Below, piece by piece: positions 54,001-63,114 of a stretch of 64,000 nucleotides of DNA (its first letter is position 1; each line of letters opens with the position of its first letter). The DNA comes from Nocardioidaceae bacterium SCSIO 66511 (GTDB taxonomy: Bacteria; Actinomycetota; Actinomycetes; Propionibacteriales; Nocardioidaceae), in assembly GCA_023100825.1 (NCBI GenBank), contig CP095846.1, positions 2,480,001 to 2,544,000 on the forward strand, read 5' to 3'. A program made the translations under genes and the position numbers. The notes under the pieces were generated by a model. It was not told the origin of the DNA. It ran no database searches and saw nothing but the letters and a program-made list of their open reading frames with translations.

Positions 54001-54556
54001 CGGAGTCGGCGGTCGTACGCGCGCGTTTCGCGCCGATGATGGCGGCCTTGGCCTGCAGGAGGTCCTGCGCGGTTTCGACCAGGATCGCGTCTGCCCCGCC
54101 CTCGATGAGTCCGCGCGCTGCGTCCTCGTAGGAGTCACGGAGTACGGCGAACGGCGCATGGCCGAGCGTCGGCAGCTTCGTACCGGGCCCGAGCGAACCG
54201 AGTACCCAGCGCGGGTGGTCGTCGGTCGACCAGGCGTCTGCCGCCTCCCGCGCGATCGCCGCGCCCGCACGCGCCAACTCGTACGTACGCTCGGTGATGT
54301 CGTACTCGCCGAGGTTGCCGAAGTTTGCGCCGAAGGTGTTGGTGCCGACGCAGTCGCAGCCCACCTCGTAGAACGAGTCGTGAATCGAACGAACCACGTC
54401 GGGCCGGGTGACGTTCAGGATCTCGTTACAGCCCTCGTGCTGTTCGAAGTCATCGAGGTCCAGGTCGAACGACTGCAACATCGTGCCCATCGCCCCGTCC
54501 GCAACGACGACGCGCTCGGCGAGCGCACTTCGCAGGGACACTGGGGACGCAGGCAT
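51068..54556 (-). CDS. metH: Cobalamin-dependent methionine synthase MetH
   Basis: This 1162-residue enzyme transfers a methyl group from methyltetrahydrofolate through cob(I)alamin to homocysteine. All modules are present: the Hcy domain (VVADGAMGTMLQ to VGGCCGTTPAHL), the folate domain (VGERTNANGSKAF to QGLSNISFGLNP-like GLSNISFGLNPAAR), the B12 cap and B12 domain with DVHDIGKN and GMSGLLVKS, and the reactivation domain ending RIGVSLSEELQLHPEQSTDAIVLHHPEASYFNAR. I chose the ATG at 54556. The 158 bp upstream shows no cobalamin riboswitch that I could recognise. Confidence 0.97.
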   Translation of the reverse strand: MPASPVSLRSALAERVVVADGAMGTMLQSFDLDLDDFEQHEGCNEILNVTRPDVVRSIHDSFYEVGCDCVGTNTFGANFGNLGEYDITERTYELARAGAAIAREAADAWSTDDHPRWVLGSLGPGTKLPTLGHAPFAVLRDSYEDAARGLIEGGADAILVETAQDLLQAKAAIIGAKRARTTADSAVPIIVNVTVETTGTMLLGSEIGAALTALEPLGVDLIGLNCATGPAEMSEHLRYLARTSSIGLACMPNAGLPQLTKDGAHYPLTPEELADAHDTFTRDYGLSLVGGCCGTTPAHLRQVVERVRGRKLAERTPSSEPSVASLYQSVPFRQDASYLAVGERTNANGSKAFREALLEERWDDIVEIARAQIRDGSHLLDLCVDYVGRDGAVDMKEIASRLATASTLPIMLDSTEPPVIQAGLELLGGRCVVNSVNLEDGDGPQSRYARMMPLIKEHGAGVVVMCIDEEGQARTAEHKVAIAERTIDKLVDEWGLDEGSILVDTLTFTLGTGQEESRRDGVETIEAIRLLKQRRPRVQTVLGLSNISFGLNPAARQVVNSAFLHECQEAGLDAAIVHASKILPMNRIPDEQREVALDLVYDRRSEGYDPLQKLLGLFEGVKAADAKASRAEELAALPLSDRLQRRIIDGESNGLDADLDEAMAGGQTALEIINDELLEGMKVVGELFGKGEMQLPFVLQSAETMKAAVAHLEPHIEKTEDDDGKGTIVLATVKGDVHDIGKNLVDIILTNNGYNVVNIGIKQPVNAIVEAAEENRADVIGMSGLLVKSTVVMKENLEELNSRGQAGEFPVLLGGAALTRGYVEEDLAELYEGDVRYARDAFEGLRLMDALVAVKRGVPGAELPPLRKRKVRSRTAAATAEPVEVPARSDVATDVDVPTPPFWGDRIVKGVQLGDFAGWLDERATFMGQWGLKSSRADDGPSYDELVESEGRPRLRMWLDRIQTEGIMKPGVVYGYWPCFAEGDDLVVLDAETQSGEVARFSFPRQQRGRFLCLADFFRPKDSGQLDVIGLQLVTMGAHVSEVTAELFERNAYRDYLELHGLSVQLTEALAEYWHARVRAELGIGGDDAAELSGILKQGYRGERYSFGYPACPDLEDRAQIVRLLRPERIGVSLSEELQLHPEQSTDAIVLHHPEASYFNAR

Positions 54557-54702
54557 GGTGACGATCAACTCCGTGCTTTCGGGGAGTGCGGCTGTGCGGC
54601 CGCAGGACTCCTCGAGTCTACGAGGTCGCTGTTCGAACTGTGGACACACGTCTCCACCAGTGAGACGAGGGTCTCGCCGGATGGTCTGACGGTGGCGGCG
54701 CC

Positions 54703-54708
54703 TACTCT
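54703..54708 (+). promoter_or_regulatory. Candidate -10 element (TACTCT) of the PAC2 gene
   Basis: TACTCT ends 6 nt before the GTG at 54715, without a ribosome site between, fitting a leaderless transcript. Confidence 0.45.
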
Positions 54709-54714
54709 GGACGG

Positions 54715-55560
54715 GTGGAGAGTCACAGGGAGCCCCTCGGCCTGATCGACCCGTGGATGGTCGTGGCGTTCGAGGGTTGGAACGACGCGGCCGAGTCGGC
54801 CTCGGGCGTCATCGACCACCTCATCGAGGTGTGGGATGCCGAGCAGATCGCCGAGATGGATCCCGACGACTACTACGACTTCCAGGTCAACCGCCCGTAC
54901 GTCGGTGTCACGTCCAGTGGCGATCGCGGCATCACCTGGCCGACGACGCGGGTGTACGTCGCCCGGCCGGTCGGGGCCGAGCGCGACATCGTCCTGGTCC
55001 GCGGCATCGAGCCGAACATGCGGTGGCGGCAGTTCTCCGAGGAGCTGCTGATGATCGCCGACTGGCTCGACGTACGAATGGTGGTGACTCTCGGCGCGTT
55101 GCTGACCGACACCCCCCACACCCGGCCGGTCCCCATCACCGGGTCGGTGAGCGATCCCGGGCTCGTCGCACGACTCGAGCTCGAGGAGTCCCGGTACGAA
55201 GGCCCGACCGGCATCAACGGCGTCTTCACCGATATGTGCGTACGCGCCGGCATCCCGAACGCCTCGTTGTGGGCCGCGGTGCCCCATTATGTCGGCCAGC
55301 CGCCGTGCCCGAAGGCCACCCTCGCCCTGCTCGGCCGGCTCGAAGACGTCTTCGGCCTCAGCATCGCCGAGGGCGACCTGCCCGAGGAGGCGCGTGCGTG
55401 GGAGCGCGGCGTCGACGAGCTCGCGAGCGAGGACGGCGAGATCGCAGAGTACGTCGAGTCGCTCGAGGAGGCGCGTGACACCAGCGAGCTTCCGGAGGCG
55501 TCCGGCGACGCGATCGCCCGGGAGTTCGAGCGCTACCTGAAGCGCCGCTCGGGAGACTGA
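54715..55560 (+). CDS. PAC2-family protein
   Basis: This 281-residue protein of the PAC2 (proteasome assembly chaperone 2-like) family has MVVAFEGWNDAAESASGVIDHLIEVW at the N-terminus, IVLVRGIEPNMRWRQF, and the central LGALLTDTPHTRPVPITGS. The C-terminal helices are acidic. The archaeal and actinobacterial members are thought to act near the proteasome, but the role of the actinobacterial protein is not settled. It is divergent from metH and convergent with mshC. Confidence 0.88.
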   Translation: MESHREPLGLIDPWMVVAFEGWNDAAESASGVIDHLIEVWDAEQIAEMDPDDYYDFQVNRPYVGVTSSGDRGITWPTTRVYVARPVGAERDIVLVRGIEPNMRWRQFSEELLMIADWLDVRMVVTLGALLTDTPHTRPVPITGSVSDPGLVARLELEESRYEGPTGINGVFTDMCVRAGIPNASLWAAVPHYVGQPPCPKATLALLGRLEDVFGLSIAEGDLPEEARAWERGVDELASEDGEIAEYVESLEEARDTSELPEASGDAIAREFERYLKRRSGD

Positions 55561-55582
55561 GCGCTCAGCAACGACCGCTCAG
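55557..55582. terminator. Hairpin spanning both stop codons of convergent genes
   Basis: CTGAGCG (55557-55563) pairs with CGCTCAG (55576-55582). The PAC2 TGA (55558-55560) and the mshC TGA (TCA, 55579-55581) are within the two arms. It is a likely bidirectional terminator for the convergent pair. Confidence 0.5.
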
Positions 55583-56817
55583 AGCCGTAGCCCGAGGAGT
55601 GCGTCGAGCGCGGCTCGTACCGCGGCTGGGTCGCCATCGAGCCGATCGGCGCCGGCGAGTGTCGCTTCCGCCCACGAGTCGATCGCCGCCAGCGCGGTCG
55701 GCGCATCCAGGTCGTCTGCAAGCGCCGCGCGGAGCTCTGCGACCAGCGGAGCCGCCGGCGCGACACGATCGGTGTCGAGCGCCGTGCGCCAGCGCTCGAT
55801 GCGACCCCGGGAGGACTCGAGGTCGGCGTCGGTCCATTCCCAGTCGGAGCGGTAATGATGCGCGAGTAGCGCGGCGCGGATCGCGACCGGCTCGACGCCC
55901 TGCTCGCGCAGCGCCGAGACGAGCACCAGATTGCCCTTCGACTTCGACATCTTCTCACCGTCGTAGCCGACCATCCCCGCGTGTACATATGTACGCGCAA
56001 AGCGCTCCCCGTCGCGCGCGACCTGCGCCTCGGAGGCCGACATCTCGTGATGCGGGAACACCAGATCCGATCCGCCGCCCTGTACGTCGAAGCCCGTACC
56101 GAGGTAGTTCAGTGCCATGGATGCGCACTCCATGTGCCAGCCCGGACGGCCGCGGCCGAGACTGCTGTCCCACGCCGGCTCCCCCGGGCGCTCGGCCTGC
56201 CAGACCAGTGTGTCCAGGGGGTCGCGTTTGCCCGCACGATCGGGGTCGCCGCCGCGCTCGGCGGAGAGCCCGATCATCGTCGCGCGGTCGAGTCCGGAGA
56301 TCTCACCGAACGTCGGATCGGCGTGCACCGCGAAGTACAGGTCGCCGTCTACCTCGTACACCGCATCGCGCTTGCGGAGGTCCTCGACCAGGTCAGTGAC
56401 GAGGTCGACCGTCTCTACCGCGCCGAGGTAGTGGTCCGGCGGAAGCACACCGAGTGCGGTCATGTCGTCACGGAAGAGCTGGGTCTCGCGCTCGGCCAAC
56501 TCCTGCCAGTCGGTTCCGGTCTGGGTCGCGCGCTCGAGGAGCGGATCGTCGACGTCGGTGACGTTCTGGACGTACATGACATCGGTGCCGTGGTCACGCC
56601 ACACCCGCTGCAGCAGGTCGAATGCGAGGTACGTCGCCGCGTGCCCGAGATGGGTGGCGTCGTACGGCGTGATGCCGCATACGTACATACGTGCCCGCTC
56701 GGCCGGATCGATGGTGACGCGTTCATCCGAGGCCGTGTCGTGGACCGTTGGCGCCGGCCCGCGACCGAAGCCCAGCGTCGACAGGTCAGGGACGTCGCGT
56801 GTCGGCCAGGAGCGCAT
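55579..56817 (-). CDS. mshC: Cysteine:glucosaminyl-inositol ligase MshC (mycothiol synthesis)
   Basis: This 412-residue enzyme joins cysteine to GlcN-Ins in the third step of mycothiol biosynthesis. The cysteinyl-tRNA-synthetase-like fold shows [21 protein letters not shown] (HIGH-type HLGH) and [11 protein letters not shown] (KMSKS). The N-terminal zinc-site Cys and the later [15 protein letters not shown] and [10 protein letters not shown] blocks are present. It lacks the tRNA-binding C-terminal domain of CysS. Start at ATG 56817, 7 nt after TAGGCT; extension to 56883 is not supported. Confidence 0.95.
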   Translation of the reverse strand: MRSWPTRDVPDLSTLGFGRGPAPTVHDTASDERVTIDPAERARMYVCGITPYDATHLGHAATYLAFDLLQRVWRDHGTDVMYVQNVTDVDDPLLERATQTGTDWQELAERETQLFRDDMTALGVLPPDHYLGAVETVDLVTDLVEDLRKRDAVYEVDGDLYFAVHADPTFGEISGLDRATMIGLSAERGGDPDRAGKRDPLDTLVWQAERPGEPAWDSSLGRGRPGWHMECASMALNYLGTGFDVQGGGSDLVFPHHEMSASEAQVARDGERFARTYVHAGMVGYDGEKMSKSKGNLVLVSALREQGVEPVAIRAALLAHHYRSDWEWTDADLESSRGRIERWRTALDTDRVAPAAPLVAELRAALADDLDAPTALAAIDSWAEATLAGADRLDGDPAAVRAALDALLGLRL

Positions 56818-56824
56818 GCACCCG

Positions 56825-56830
56825 AGCCTA
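56825..56830 (-). promoter_or_regulatory. Candidate -10 element (TAGGCT) of mshC
   Basis: TAGGCT on the minus strand is 7 nt upstream of the mshC ATG at 56817, consistent with leaderless transcription. Confidence 0.5.
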
Positions 56831-56992
56831 AGCGCTTGTTGGCGGCAACCGTTCGCCGGTCCCGGATGGCGAACAGCCGACAACCGATCGAGTTCACGCC
56901 GTGTTCGTGCACCGGATGCCGTACCACGACCTGGTTGCCACCCTCACCCAACAGCCTGGCCACGCCCCAGCACCTGTTCGAGGAGTCGCTCG

Positions 56993-59900
56993 ATGAGTTC
57001 GGTTCGCCCCGTGGCCGCTTCCCTGGCCGCATGCCTGACCTTCGCCGGCCTGACGACTCTGTCAGCGATCACGGCCGGATCAGCGCGCGCGGCAGAGGAC
57101 CGACCGACGTACGGCGACATGACGCACTTCACCGGCGAGTTCCATGCGCACACCGAGGTGAGCGACGGCGTCGAGATGCCAGACGATGCCTTCGATCACG
57201 TCGCGGCGAACAGCGACGCCGACTTCTTCACCGTCTCGGAGCACGATGTGCTCTACGACCGGCGCAACAGCGACGACTTCACCGGCGACTGGCGCGATGC
57301 GGTCTCGCAGGAGTGGCGATACCTGCACGAGAGGTCCGACGCGTACAACGAGTCTCAGGACGACGTCGTGACGATCGCGGCCGAGGAGATCACCTGGTAC
57401 GACGACTCCGGGCACATGAACCTGTTCAACACCGACTGGATGGCGACCGCGCGAGCGGAAGGAGACTCGCTCAGCTTCGGGGCCGCGACCGGCGACCTGA
57501 AGTACGACCTGCCGACCTTCTACGCGCGGCTCAAGCAGGACCCCGATGCGATCGCGCAGTTCAACCATCCCGACCCCGACGGCAAGGGTTCGTTCGCCGG
57601 GTTCGCACATCTCGACCCCGAGGTCGACGACCGGGTCGAGCTGATCGAGGCGAAGAACGACACACAGCGGAAGAACTACCAGGCCGCGTTGGACGCGGGC
57701 TGGCACGTCGCGCCGGTGTGGAACGGCGACGAGCACAGCGCGAACTGGGTCACCGGAGACGACGCGATCACCGGCATCTGGGCGGCGGAGAAGAGCCGTG
57801 ACGCGGTGTACGACGCGATGCGCAACCGCAGCATGTACTCGACCGAGGACGTCAACACGGTTCTGCGGTTCGGCGCTGATGACCAACTGATGGGGTCCGT
57901 CCTTCCGGCCGACACGAGCAGTGTGGACCTCGACGTTGCGCTGACCGACGCCGACGAAGCGGAGTCGTTCACCTCCGTACAGGTGCTCAAGAACGACGGC
58001 GTCGTGGCGTACGACGTTCCGGTGGGTTCCAGCAACGAAGTCACCGACACGCACGAGCTACCGGTCGACGACGGCGACTATCTCTACGTACGCGCGACGC
58101 AGGCCGACGGCGATGTCATCGTCTCGGCCCCGGTGTGGGTCGGCGAGACCACCCGCGGAGCCGACTACGCACCGACGATCGAGGTCGACTCGGAGGTTCC
58201 CTCGACGGTCGAGTACGGAGACCGCATCGAACTGCCCGAGGTCGTCGCCGAGGATGACAGCGGCACGACCCCCGATGTGTCGTACGAGGTCTGGGACGAC
58301 AACGGCGAGGTTCGGGTCCGCAACGGGTCGTTCACGGTGCGCAGCTACTCCGACCATGTCATCGTCGTCAAGGCGACCGATGCCGCGGGCAATGTGGGTG
58401 CAGAGATGATCCGACTCCAGGTGAGCCAGGATGACGCCGACCCCGAAGGGGTGTTCCGCTATCTCGGCGCGACGCCGACTGTTGCCGAGGAGCCAACTGG
58501 TGCGGGCATCAGCGTCAGCACGGATGCACCGATCGAGCAGGCGTACGCCCAGGTACGCCGAGCGGGCCGCCGGACCTGGGACGACGCGCCGGTGCTCACC
58601 TCCGAGCGCGACTCGACGTACGAGATCAACACGATCGGCAAATCGGGCGACGTCTACCAGGACACGGTCACCGGCCAACCGCTGCGCAGCCACGAGTTCG
58701 ACCTGTCCGCGTTACAACCGGACAAGCGGTACGAGTACCGCTTCGGTGTCGCCGTGGACGGCTCCGAACCCGAATCCGGCGACGAAGCATGGACCGGTGT
58801 CCGAGGCACCTTCGTCGCCGGGGGCAAGAGGTCTCGGCCGATCTACCTGCTCGGCGACGCAGCGGCCGAGTCCCGCCGTCCGGCCGACCTCGACCTGTTC
58901 GGCGACACGTTGGAGACCCTGCGCCGAAAGGAGCCACGGGGCGACACGCTGATCCAGACGGGCGACCTCGTCGCGAGCGGCGTCCACCGCGAGTACTGGG
59001 AGGACGCATTCGACCGTCCGTACGCAGACCTCGGGCTACAGCTGGCCCCGGTGGTAGGCGACGGCGAGAGCGACTTCGACCGCGAGTACAACATCCTCTC
59101 GCCGAAGCGAAACTCGATCTTCTCGAACATGTACGCGTTGCCCGACTCGGGTCCGATCGGCGAGAGCAACTACTCGTTCGACCGGGCAAACGTCCATGTT
59201 GCGGTCCTGAACACCGTCTACGATCTCGAGTCTCAGCTGGACTGGTTGGTCGACGATATCCGCGGCTCCGACCAGCCGTGGACGGTCGTCGTCGGCCACC
59301 GGTCGTACTTCGGAGGCAAAGGCGCCGACGGGCCGGGGATGGCCAAACAGCGCGAGCGGATCTCGCAGCTGTTCACTCGACTCGGCGTGGACCTCTATGT
59401 CGGCGGTCACGACAACGTCTACAAGCGGTCGAGGATCTACGACGGCAGACTGGCGAAGACGCCGCAGGAGAAGGCCGACGGTACGACGTTCGTGACCCTG
59501 GGGTCGGCGGGGCCCCGATTCGGTGAGAATCGTGAACAACACTGGGACGATGTCGTCGTCGACGACAACATCCAGCTCGGCACTGCCTTGCGGGCATCCC
59601 CGAGCAGGTTGGCGGTCACGACCTACGCTCGCGACGGTGAGCGCGTCGATCGGTCGACTCTTCGTCGCCAGCTCGGCTCGTGGAAGGTCAGCACCGCCGA
59701 GCTCAACGGAGACACGCTGAACGGCATCGGTCTGGTGAGCCATCGCGGCAGCCGCCGAACGGTGACCGTAGAGGCCGTGTCGTACGACGCCGGCGACCGT
59801 ACGGCGAACGATCGGAGACTGGTCGAGGTCAAGCTCGACCACCGCGGCGCCGAGCAATGGGTCGCCTTCGACGAGCCACTGCAGGTCGGCGGCAACGACA

Positions 59901-61771
59901 CCGTTGAGGTGCGGTTCTGGGACAGCCCCCGCAAACGCCGACAGCTCCGCGCGCCGTTGATCGTGCAAGAGGGTCTCGCTGGCGACGGCACGTCAGAGTC
60001 GCCGTACCTCGTCGACTCTCCGGACGACATCTCGAAAGTCCGCAACGACCCGACCGCCGCGTACCGGGTCACGGCCGACCTCGACCTCACCGATGTCGAG
60101 ATGACTCAGATCGGTGCGGATCAACCGTTCACGGGTGACTTCGACGGCAACGGACACGACATCACGGCCATGACGACGGAGGCCGGCGGGCTGTTCCAGG
60201 TCAACGACGGCTCGATCCATGATCTCGGAATCGTCGACGCTGACGTGTCGTCCGCCGATGCCCGGACCGGTGTCCTCGCCGACAGCAACACCGGCAGCAT
60301 CGAGCGGGTCTACACGACGGGCATCGTGACCGGGCAGTCGCGCGTCGGCGGGATCGTCGGGGACAACGCGGGGATCCTGCGCGACGCGTACTCCACCGCC
60401 CGCGTGCAGAGTGCGACCACCGAGGCGGGCGGCACGGTTGGCGTCGCGCTCGCCGGATCGACGACCGAACGGGTTTACGCATCCGGATCCGTCGGCGCGT
60501 CCACCAAGAACGCCGGCGGGGTGGCCGGATACGGCTACACGAGCACCACGTTGCGCAACTCGCTTGCTGTCAACCCGAAGGTCTCCGCGCCCACCTACTC
60601 GCATCGCGTCCTCGGACGCGTACTCGCTGGGGACGAGGCAACGCTCGCCAACAACTGGGCGGGCGAGGGCGTCGTCTCGGAGAATCCGAGTGCACCTGGC
60701 GAGCCGTCACATGACAATCTGATGGGCGCCACCGCATCAGCCGCGCAGACCAAGTCGCCCGACTTCTATCGCGACTCTCTCGGCTGGGATCTCGACGACA
60801 CCTGGCTGTGGAACGAGAAGGGTGAGCGCCCGGTGCTCCGCGCGACGCCCGAGGAGGTCGAACCGCCGACCTCCGACCCGGGCGAGCCGGATCTGCCGCA
60901 GGACGCCGACGGCGCCTTCACCGTCTCGTCGGTCGCGGACCTCAAGCAGGTGACCAGGTTCCCCGACGAGCGCTATCGCCTCGCCGCCGACCTCGACCTG
61001 AGCCAGCAGGAGGACACGACTATCGCCCGTTCCGGCTTCTCCGGCGACTTCGACGGCGCCGGTCATCGCATCAGCGGCTTCCGCTCATCTCGGGGCGGTC
61101 TCTTTCCCCTGGTCACCGAAGGCGGGACCATCCACGACCTGGCGCTCGTGGGTGCTGCCGTCGACACCGCTGCCACCAACGTCGGGCTGCTGGTCGACAG
61201 CAGTCGAGGCACGATCGAGCGGGTGTCGACCGCCGGCACGATCTACGGCGGATCGACCGTCGGCGGCGTGGTCGGCTATTCGTACGGAGAGCTGCGCAAC
61301 AGCCATTCGTCCGCCGACGTGTACGCGGCGGACGGTCGTCAGGCCGGCGGGATCGCAGGCATCACCGGGCGCGGCAGCGTCACCGAGTTCACGTACGCGA
61401 CCGGACATGTCGAGGTCATCGAGGATGCCAACGCAGGCGGCATCAGCGGGTACGCCTACTCGGGTACGACCGTGCGTCACAACATGGCGTTGAACTCTGC
61501 TGTCACCGCAACGGGCTACGCCCACCGTGTCGTCGCCCGCGTCCTGGCCGGCGAGACCGCAACGCTTGTCGACAACGCCGCCTCCGAGCAGGTGGACGCG
61601 AACGAGCAGTCCGTTCCGGAAACCGGGCCTGCGACCCTCAACGGGCAGACCCGCACCGCCACCGAGGTGCAGAGTGCCGCGACGTTCCGTGCGATGGGCT
61701 GGGACTTCGAGAAGACCTGGAAGTTCGACCGGGAGTCGGGTGTGCCGGTGCTGCGCGCGCTGTCCGGCTGA
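56993..61771 (+). CDS. Large secreted protein: PHP metallohydrolase, purple-acid-phosphatase-like module and GLUG-type repeats
   Basis: This 1592-residue protein has a signal peptide (cleavage near ARA-AED, residue 33). A PHP/CehA-type metal-dependent hydrolase domain begins at FTGEFHAHTEVSDG (His51, His53). Ig-like segments follow (about 300-490). A purple-acid-phosphatase-type calcineurin module spans roughly 570-860, and two blocks of GLUG-like repeats (1000-1290 and 1305-1592) carry IHDLGIVDA, VGGIVG and AGGIAG motifs. In the phosphatase module the usual GNH(E/D) reads GDGESD and the GHxH reads GHDN, so that second centre may be inactive. ATG 56993 has GAGGAG 7 nt upstream. Confidence 0.85.
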   Translation: MSSVRPVAASLAACLTFAGLTTLSAITAGSARAAEDRPTYGDMTHFTGEFHAHTEVSDGVEMPDDAFDHVAANSDADFFTVSEHDVLYDRRNSDDFTGDWRDAVSQEWRYLHERSDAYNESQDDVVTIAAEEITWYDDSGHMNLFNTDWMATARAEGDSLSFGAATGDLKYDLPTFYARLKQDPDAIAQFNHPDPDGKGSFAGFAHLDPEVDDRVELIEAKNDTQRKNYQAALDAGWHVAPVWNGDEHSANWVTGDDAITGIWAAEKSRDAVYDAMRNRSMYSTEDVNTVLRFGADDQLMGSVLPADTSSVDLDVALTDADEAESFTSVQVLKNDGVVAYDVPVGSSNEVTDTHELPVDDGDYLYVRATQADGDVIVSAPVWVGETTRGADYAPTIEVDSEVPSTVEYGDRIELPEVVAEDDSGTTPDVSYEVWDDNGEVRVRNGSFTVRSYSDHVIVVKATDAAGNVGAEMIRLQVSQDDADPEGVFRYLGATPTVAEEPTGAGISVSTDAPIEQAYAQVRRAGRRTWDDAPVLTSERDSTYEINTIGKSGDVYQDTVTGQPLRSHEFDLSALQPDKRYEYRFGVAVDGSEPESGDEAWTGVRGTFVAGGKRSRPIYLLGDAAAESRRPADLDLFGDTLETLRRKEPRGDTLIQTGDLVASGVHREYWEDAFDRPYADLGLQLAPVVGDGESDFDREYNILSPKRNSIFSNMYALPDSGPIGESNYSFDRANVHVAVLNTVYDLESQLDWLVDDIRGSDQPWTVVVGHRSYFGGKGADGPGMAKQRERISQLFTRLGVDLYVGGHDNVYKRSRIYDGRLAKTPQEKADGTTFVTLGSAGPRFGENREQHWDDVVVDDNIQLGTALRASPSRLAVTTYARDGERVDRSTLRRQLGSWKVSTAELNGDTLNGIGLVSHRGSRRTVTVEAVSYDAGDRTANDRRLVEVKLDHRGAEQWVAFDEPLQVGGNDTVEVRFWDSPRKRRQLRAPLIVQEGLAGDGTSESPYLVDSPDDISKVRNDPTAAYRVTADLDLTDVEMTQIGADQPFTGDFDGNGHDITAMTTEAGGLFQVNDGSIHDLGIVDADVSSADARTGVLADSNTGSIERVYTTGIVTGQSRVGGIVGDNAGILRDAYSTARVQSATTEAGGTVGVALAGSTTERVYASGSVGASTKNAGGVAGYGYTSTTLRNSLAVNPKVSAPTYSHRVLGRVLAGDEATLANNWAGEGVVSENPSAPGEPSHDNLMGATASAAQTKSPDFYRDSLGWDLDDTWLWNEKGERPVLRATPEEVEPPTSDPGEPDLPQDADGAFTVSSVADLKQVTRFPDERYRLAADLDLSQQEDTTIARSGFSGDFDGAGHRISGFRSSRGGLFPLVTEGGTIHDLALVGAAVDTAATNVGLLVDSSRGTIERVSTAGTIYGGSTVGGVVGYSYGELRNSHSSADVYAADGRQAGGIAGITGRGSVTEFTYATGHVEVIEDANAGGISGYAYSGTTVRHNMALNSAVTATGYAHRVVARVLAGETATLVDNAASEQVDANEQSVPETGPATLNGQTRTATEVQSAATFRAMGWDFEKTWKFDRESGVPVLRALSG

Positions 61772-61792
61772 GCGGTACGCGTCGACCGCTCA
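61769..61792. terminator. Hairpin spanning both stop codons of convergent genes
   Basis: TGAGCGGT (61769-61776) and ACCGCTCA (61785-61792) form a perfect 8-bp stem with an 8-nt loop. The TGA stop of the PHP protein gene opens one arm, and the TGA of the convergent SCO1664-type gene is the end of the other. It is a strong candidate bidirectional terminator. Confidence 0.6.
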
Positions 61793-62590
61793 GAACGCGG
61801 GCCAGGGAATGGACGGACCGCGCATGCTCGGGTACGGCATCGTTGCGCGAGCGAGCAGCCGATCGACTCGTGCGCCGATCTGGTCGTACTCCAGCGGGGT
61901 GATGAGCTCGGAAAGACTCGCGCGCAGCTCGTGCTCACACAGTCGCTCGCGCAGTGCCTCGAGCGACGTACGCTCCTGCTCGGTGACGGCGTCGCCGGCC
62001 CAGCCCCACAGGACGGTGCGTAGCTTGTGCTCGGCGTGCAGGCTCACACCGTGGTCGCATCCGTACACGTGACCGTCGCCGTCCGGAAGCACATGACCGC
62101 CCTTGCGGTCGGCGTTGTTGATGACGATGTCGAAGATGGCCATCCGGCGAAGCCGCTCGGTGTCCTCATGGATCAGCGCGACCGCGCGATCTTCCTGGTC
62201 GTACGCGTCGAGCACGTGCAGCCAACCCTGCGGGACCTGCCCCTCGGGCACGACGTCGACGGGCTCTTCGTCGCTGACGTCGATCCACAGCTGCGCCATA
62301 CCCTCGCCGAACGGACCGTCACGAAGCACTGTCGGCGGTACGACCGCCCAGCCTGCGGCCTCGGAGACGAGGTACGCCGCCACCTCGCGGCCGGCGAGGG
62401 TACCGTCCGGAAAGTCCCAGAGCGGACGCTCGCCGCGGACCGGCTTGTAGACGCACGACAGTCGTACGCGGTCGTGCTCGATATCGGCGAGGAACGTCGC
62501 ATTGGACGCATTGACGAGGCGGCCGGTCACCTCCATCTCGCCGTGCCGGAGCACCTCGAGCAGCGCATCCTGCGCAGGATGATCAGTCAC
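61790..62590 (-). CDS. SCO1664-family protein (phosphatidylinositol 3-/4-kinase-like fold)
   Basis: This 266-residue conserved actinobacterial protein belongs to the SCO1664 family, related in fold to PI kinases/HipA-like kinases. Visible blocks are VYKPVRGERPLWDFPDGTLAGREVAAYLVSE (a Lys that would bind ATP), FDIVINNADRKGGHVLPDGDGHVYGCDHGVSLH (HRD-like Asn-Asp and a metal-binding Asp), and LRTVLWGWAGD. Substrate unknown. The GTG start at 62590 overlaps the end of the DUF3090 gene by 8 bases, so the two are translationally coupled. Confidence 0.87.
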   Translation of the reverse strand: MTDHPAQDALLEVLRHGEMEVTGRLVNASNATFLADIEHDRVRLSCVYKPVRGERPLWDFPDGTLAGREVAAYLVSEAAGWAVVPPTVLRDGPFGEGMAQLWIDVSDEEPVDVVPEGQVPQGWLHVLDAYDQEDRAVALIHEDTERLRRMAIFDIVINNADRKGGHVLPDGDGHVYGCDHGVSLHAEHKLRTVLWGWAGDAVTEQERTSLEALRERLCEHELRASLSELITPLEYDQIGARVDRLLARATMPYPSMRGPSIPWPAF

Positions 62591-63107
62591 CGAGCACACG
62601 TTTGAAGCCGTTTGCCCGCGGGCAGATGTGCCCGTTCGCGTCGATCGGACCACCGCAGAACGGACACTGGTCGCGGCCGGCCGATACGACCGACTCGGCA
62701 CGGCGGGCGAAGCTCAGCGCTGCCGCGGGGGCGAGCCCGACGACGAGGCAGTCGGTCGCCTCGTCGTCCTCGCTCTCGGTCAGCGCGAACGCCTCGATGG
62801 TCACGGTGCCGTTGTCGTCGTCCCAGGCGAGGGTCATCGTTCCGACTCGGAACTCCTCCTCGATCGGCTGGTCGAGCGGTGACCGGTCGGTCTCGGCCTC
62901 CTCGGGTACGTCGACATCTCGTTCCTCCTCGACCTGTGCGAGCAGCTCCTCGACGCGCTCGGCGAGCACCGAGACCTGTTCCTTCTCGAGGGTCACCGAC
63001 GTCAGCCGGTTGCCCTCACGCGCCTGCAGAAAGAACGTCCGCTCCCCCGGCGACCCGACCGTACCGGCGACGAATCGGTCCGGGGCGTCAAAGCGATGGA
63101 TCAGCAT
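62583..63107 (-). CDS. DUF3090 family protein
   Basis: This 174-residue conserved actinobacterial protein of unknown function begins MLIHRFDAPDRFVAGTVGSPGERTFFLQARE, the family signature. The C-terminus has CPFCGGPIDANGHICPRANG, three cysteines that look like a small zinc-ribbon. An acidic middle follows a helical region. It is always found with the SCO1664-family gene, as I recall, and here overlaps it. ATG at 63107, 7 nt after TAGGCT. Confidence 0.9.
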   Translation of the reverse strand: MLIHRFDAPDRFVAGTVGSPGERTFFLQAREGNRLTSVTLEKEQVSVLAERVEELLAQVEEERDVDVPEEAETDRSPLDQPIEEEFRVGTMTLAWDDDNGTVTIEAFALTESEDDEATDCLVVGLAPAAALSFARRAESVVSAGRDQCPFCGGPIDANGHICPRANGFKRVLGD

Positions 63108-63114
63108 GACCCCG

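Noticed and set aside
54557-54714. Cobalamin riboswitch before metH
   Set aside because: The gap is too short for a full B12 riboswitch upstream of the start and I saw no B12-box-like core; a covariance-model search could still test this.
52142-54745. Long forward-strand ORF (867 codons) opposite metH
   Set aside because: metH is intact on the other strand; the antisense frame shows only Arg/Leu/Val/Gly-rich filler with no family features.
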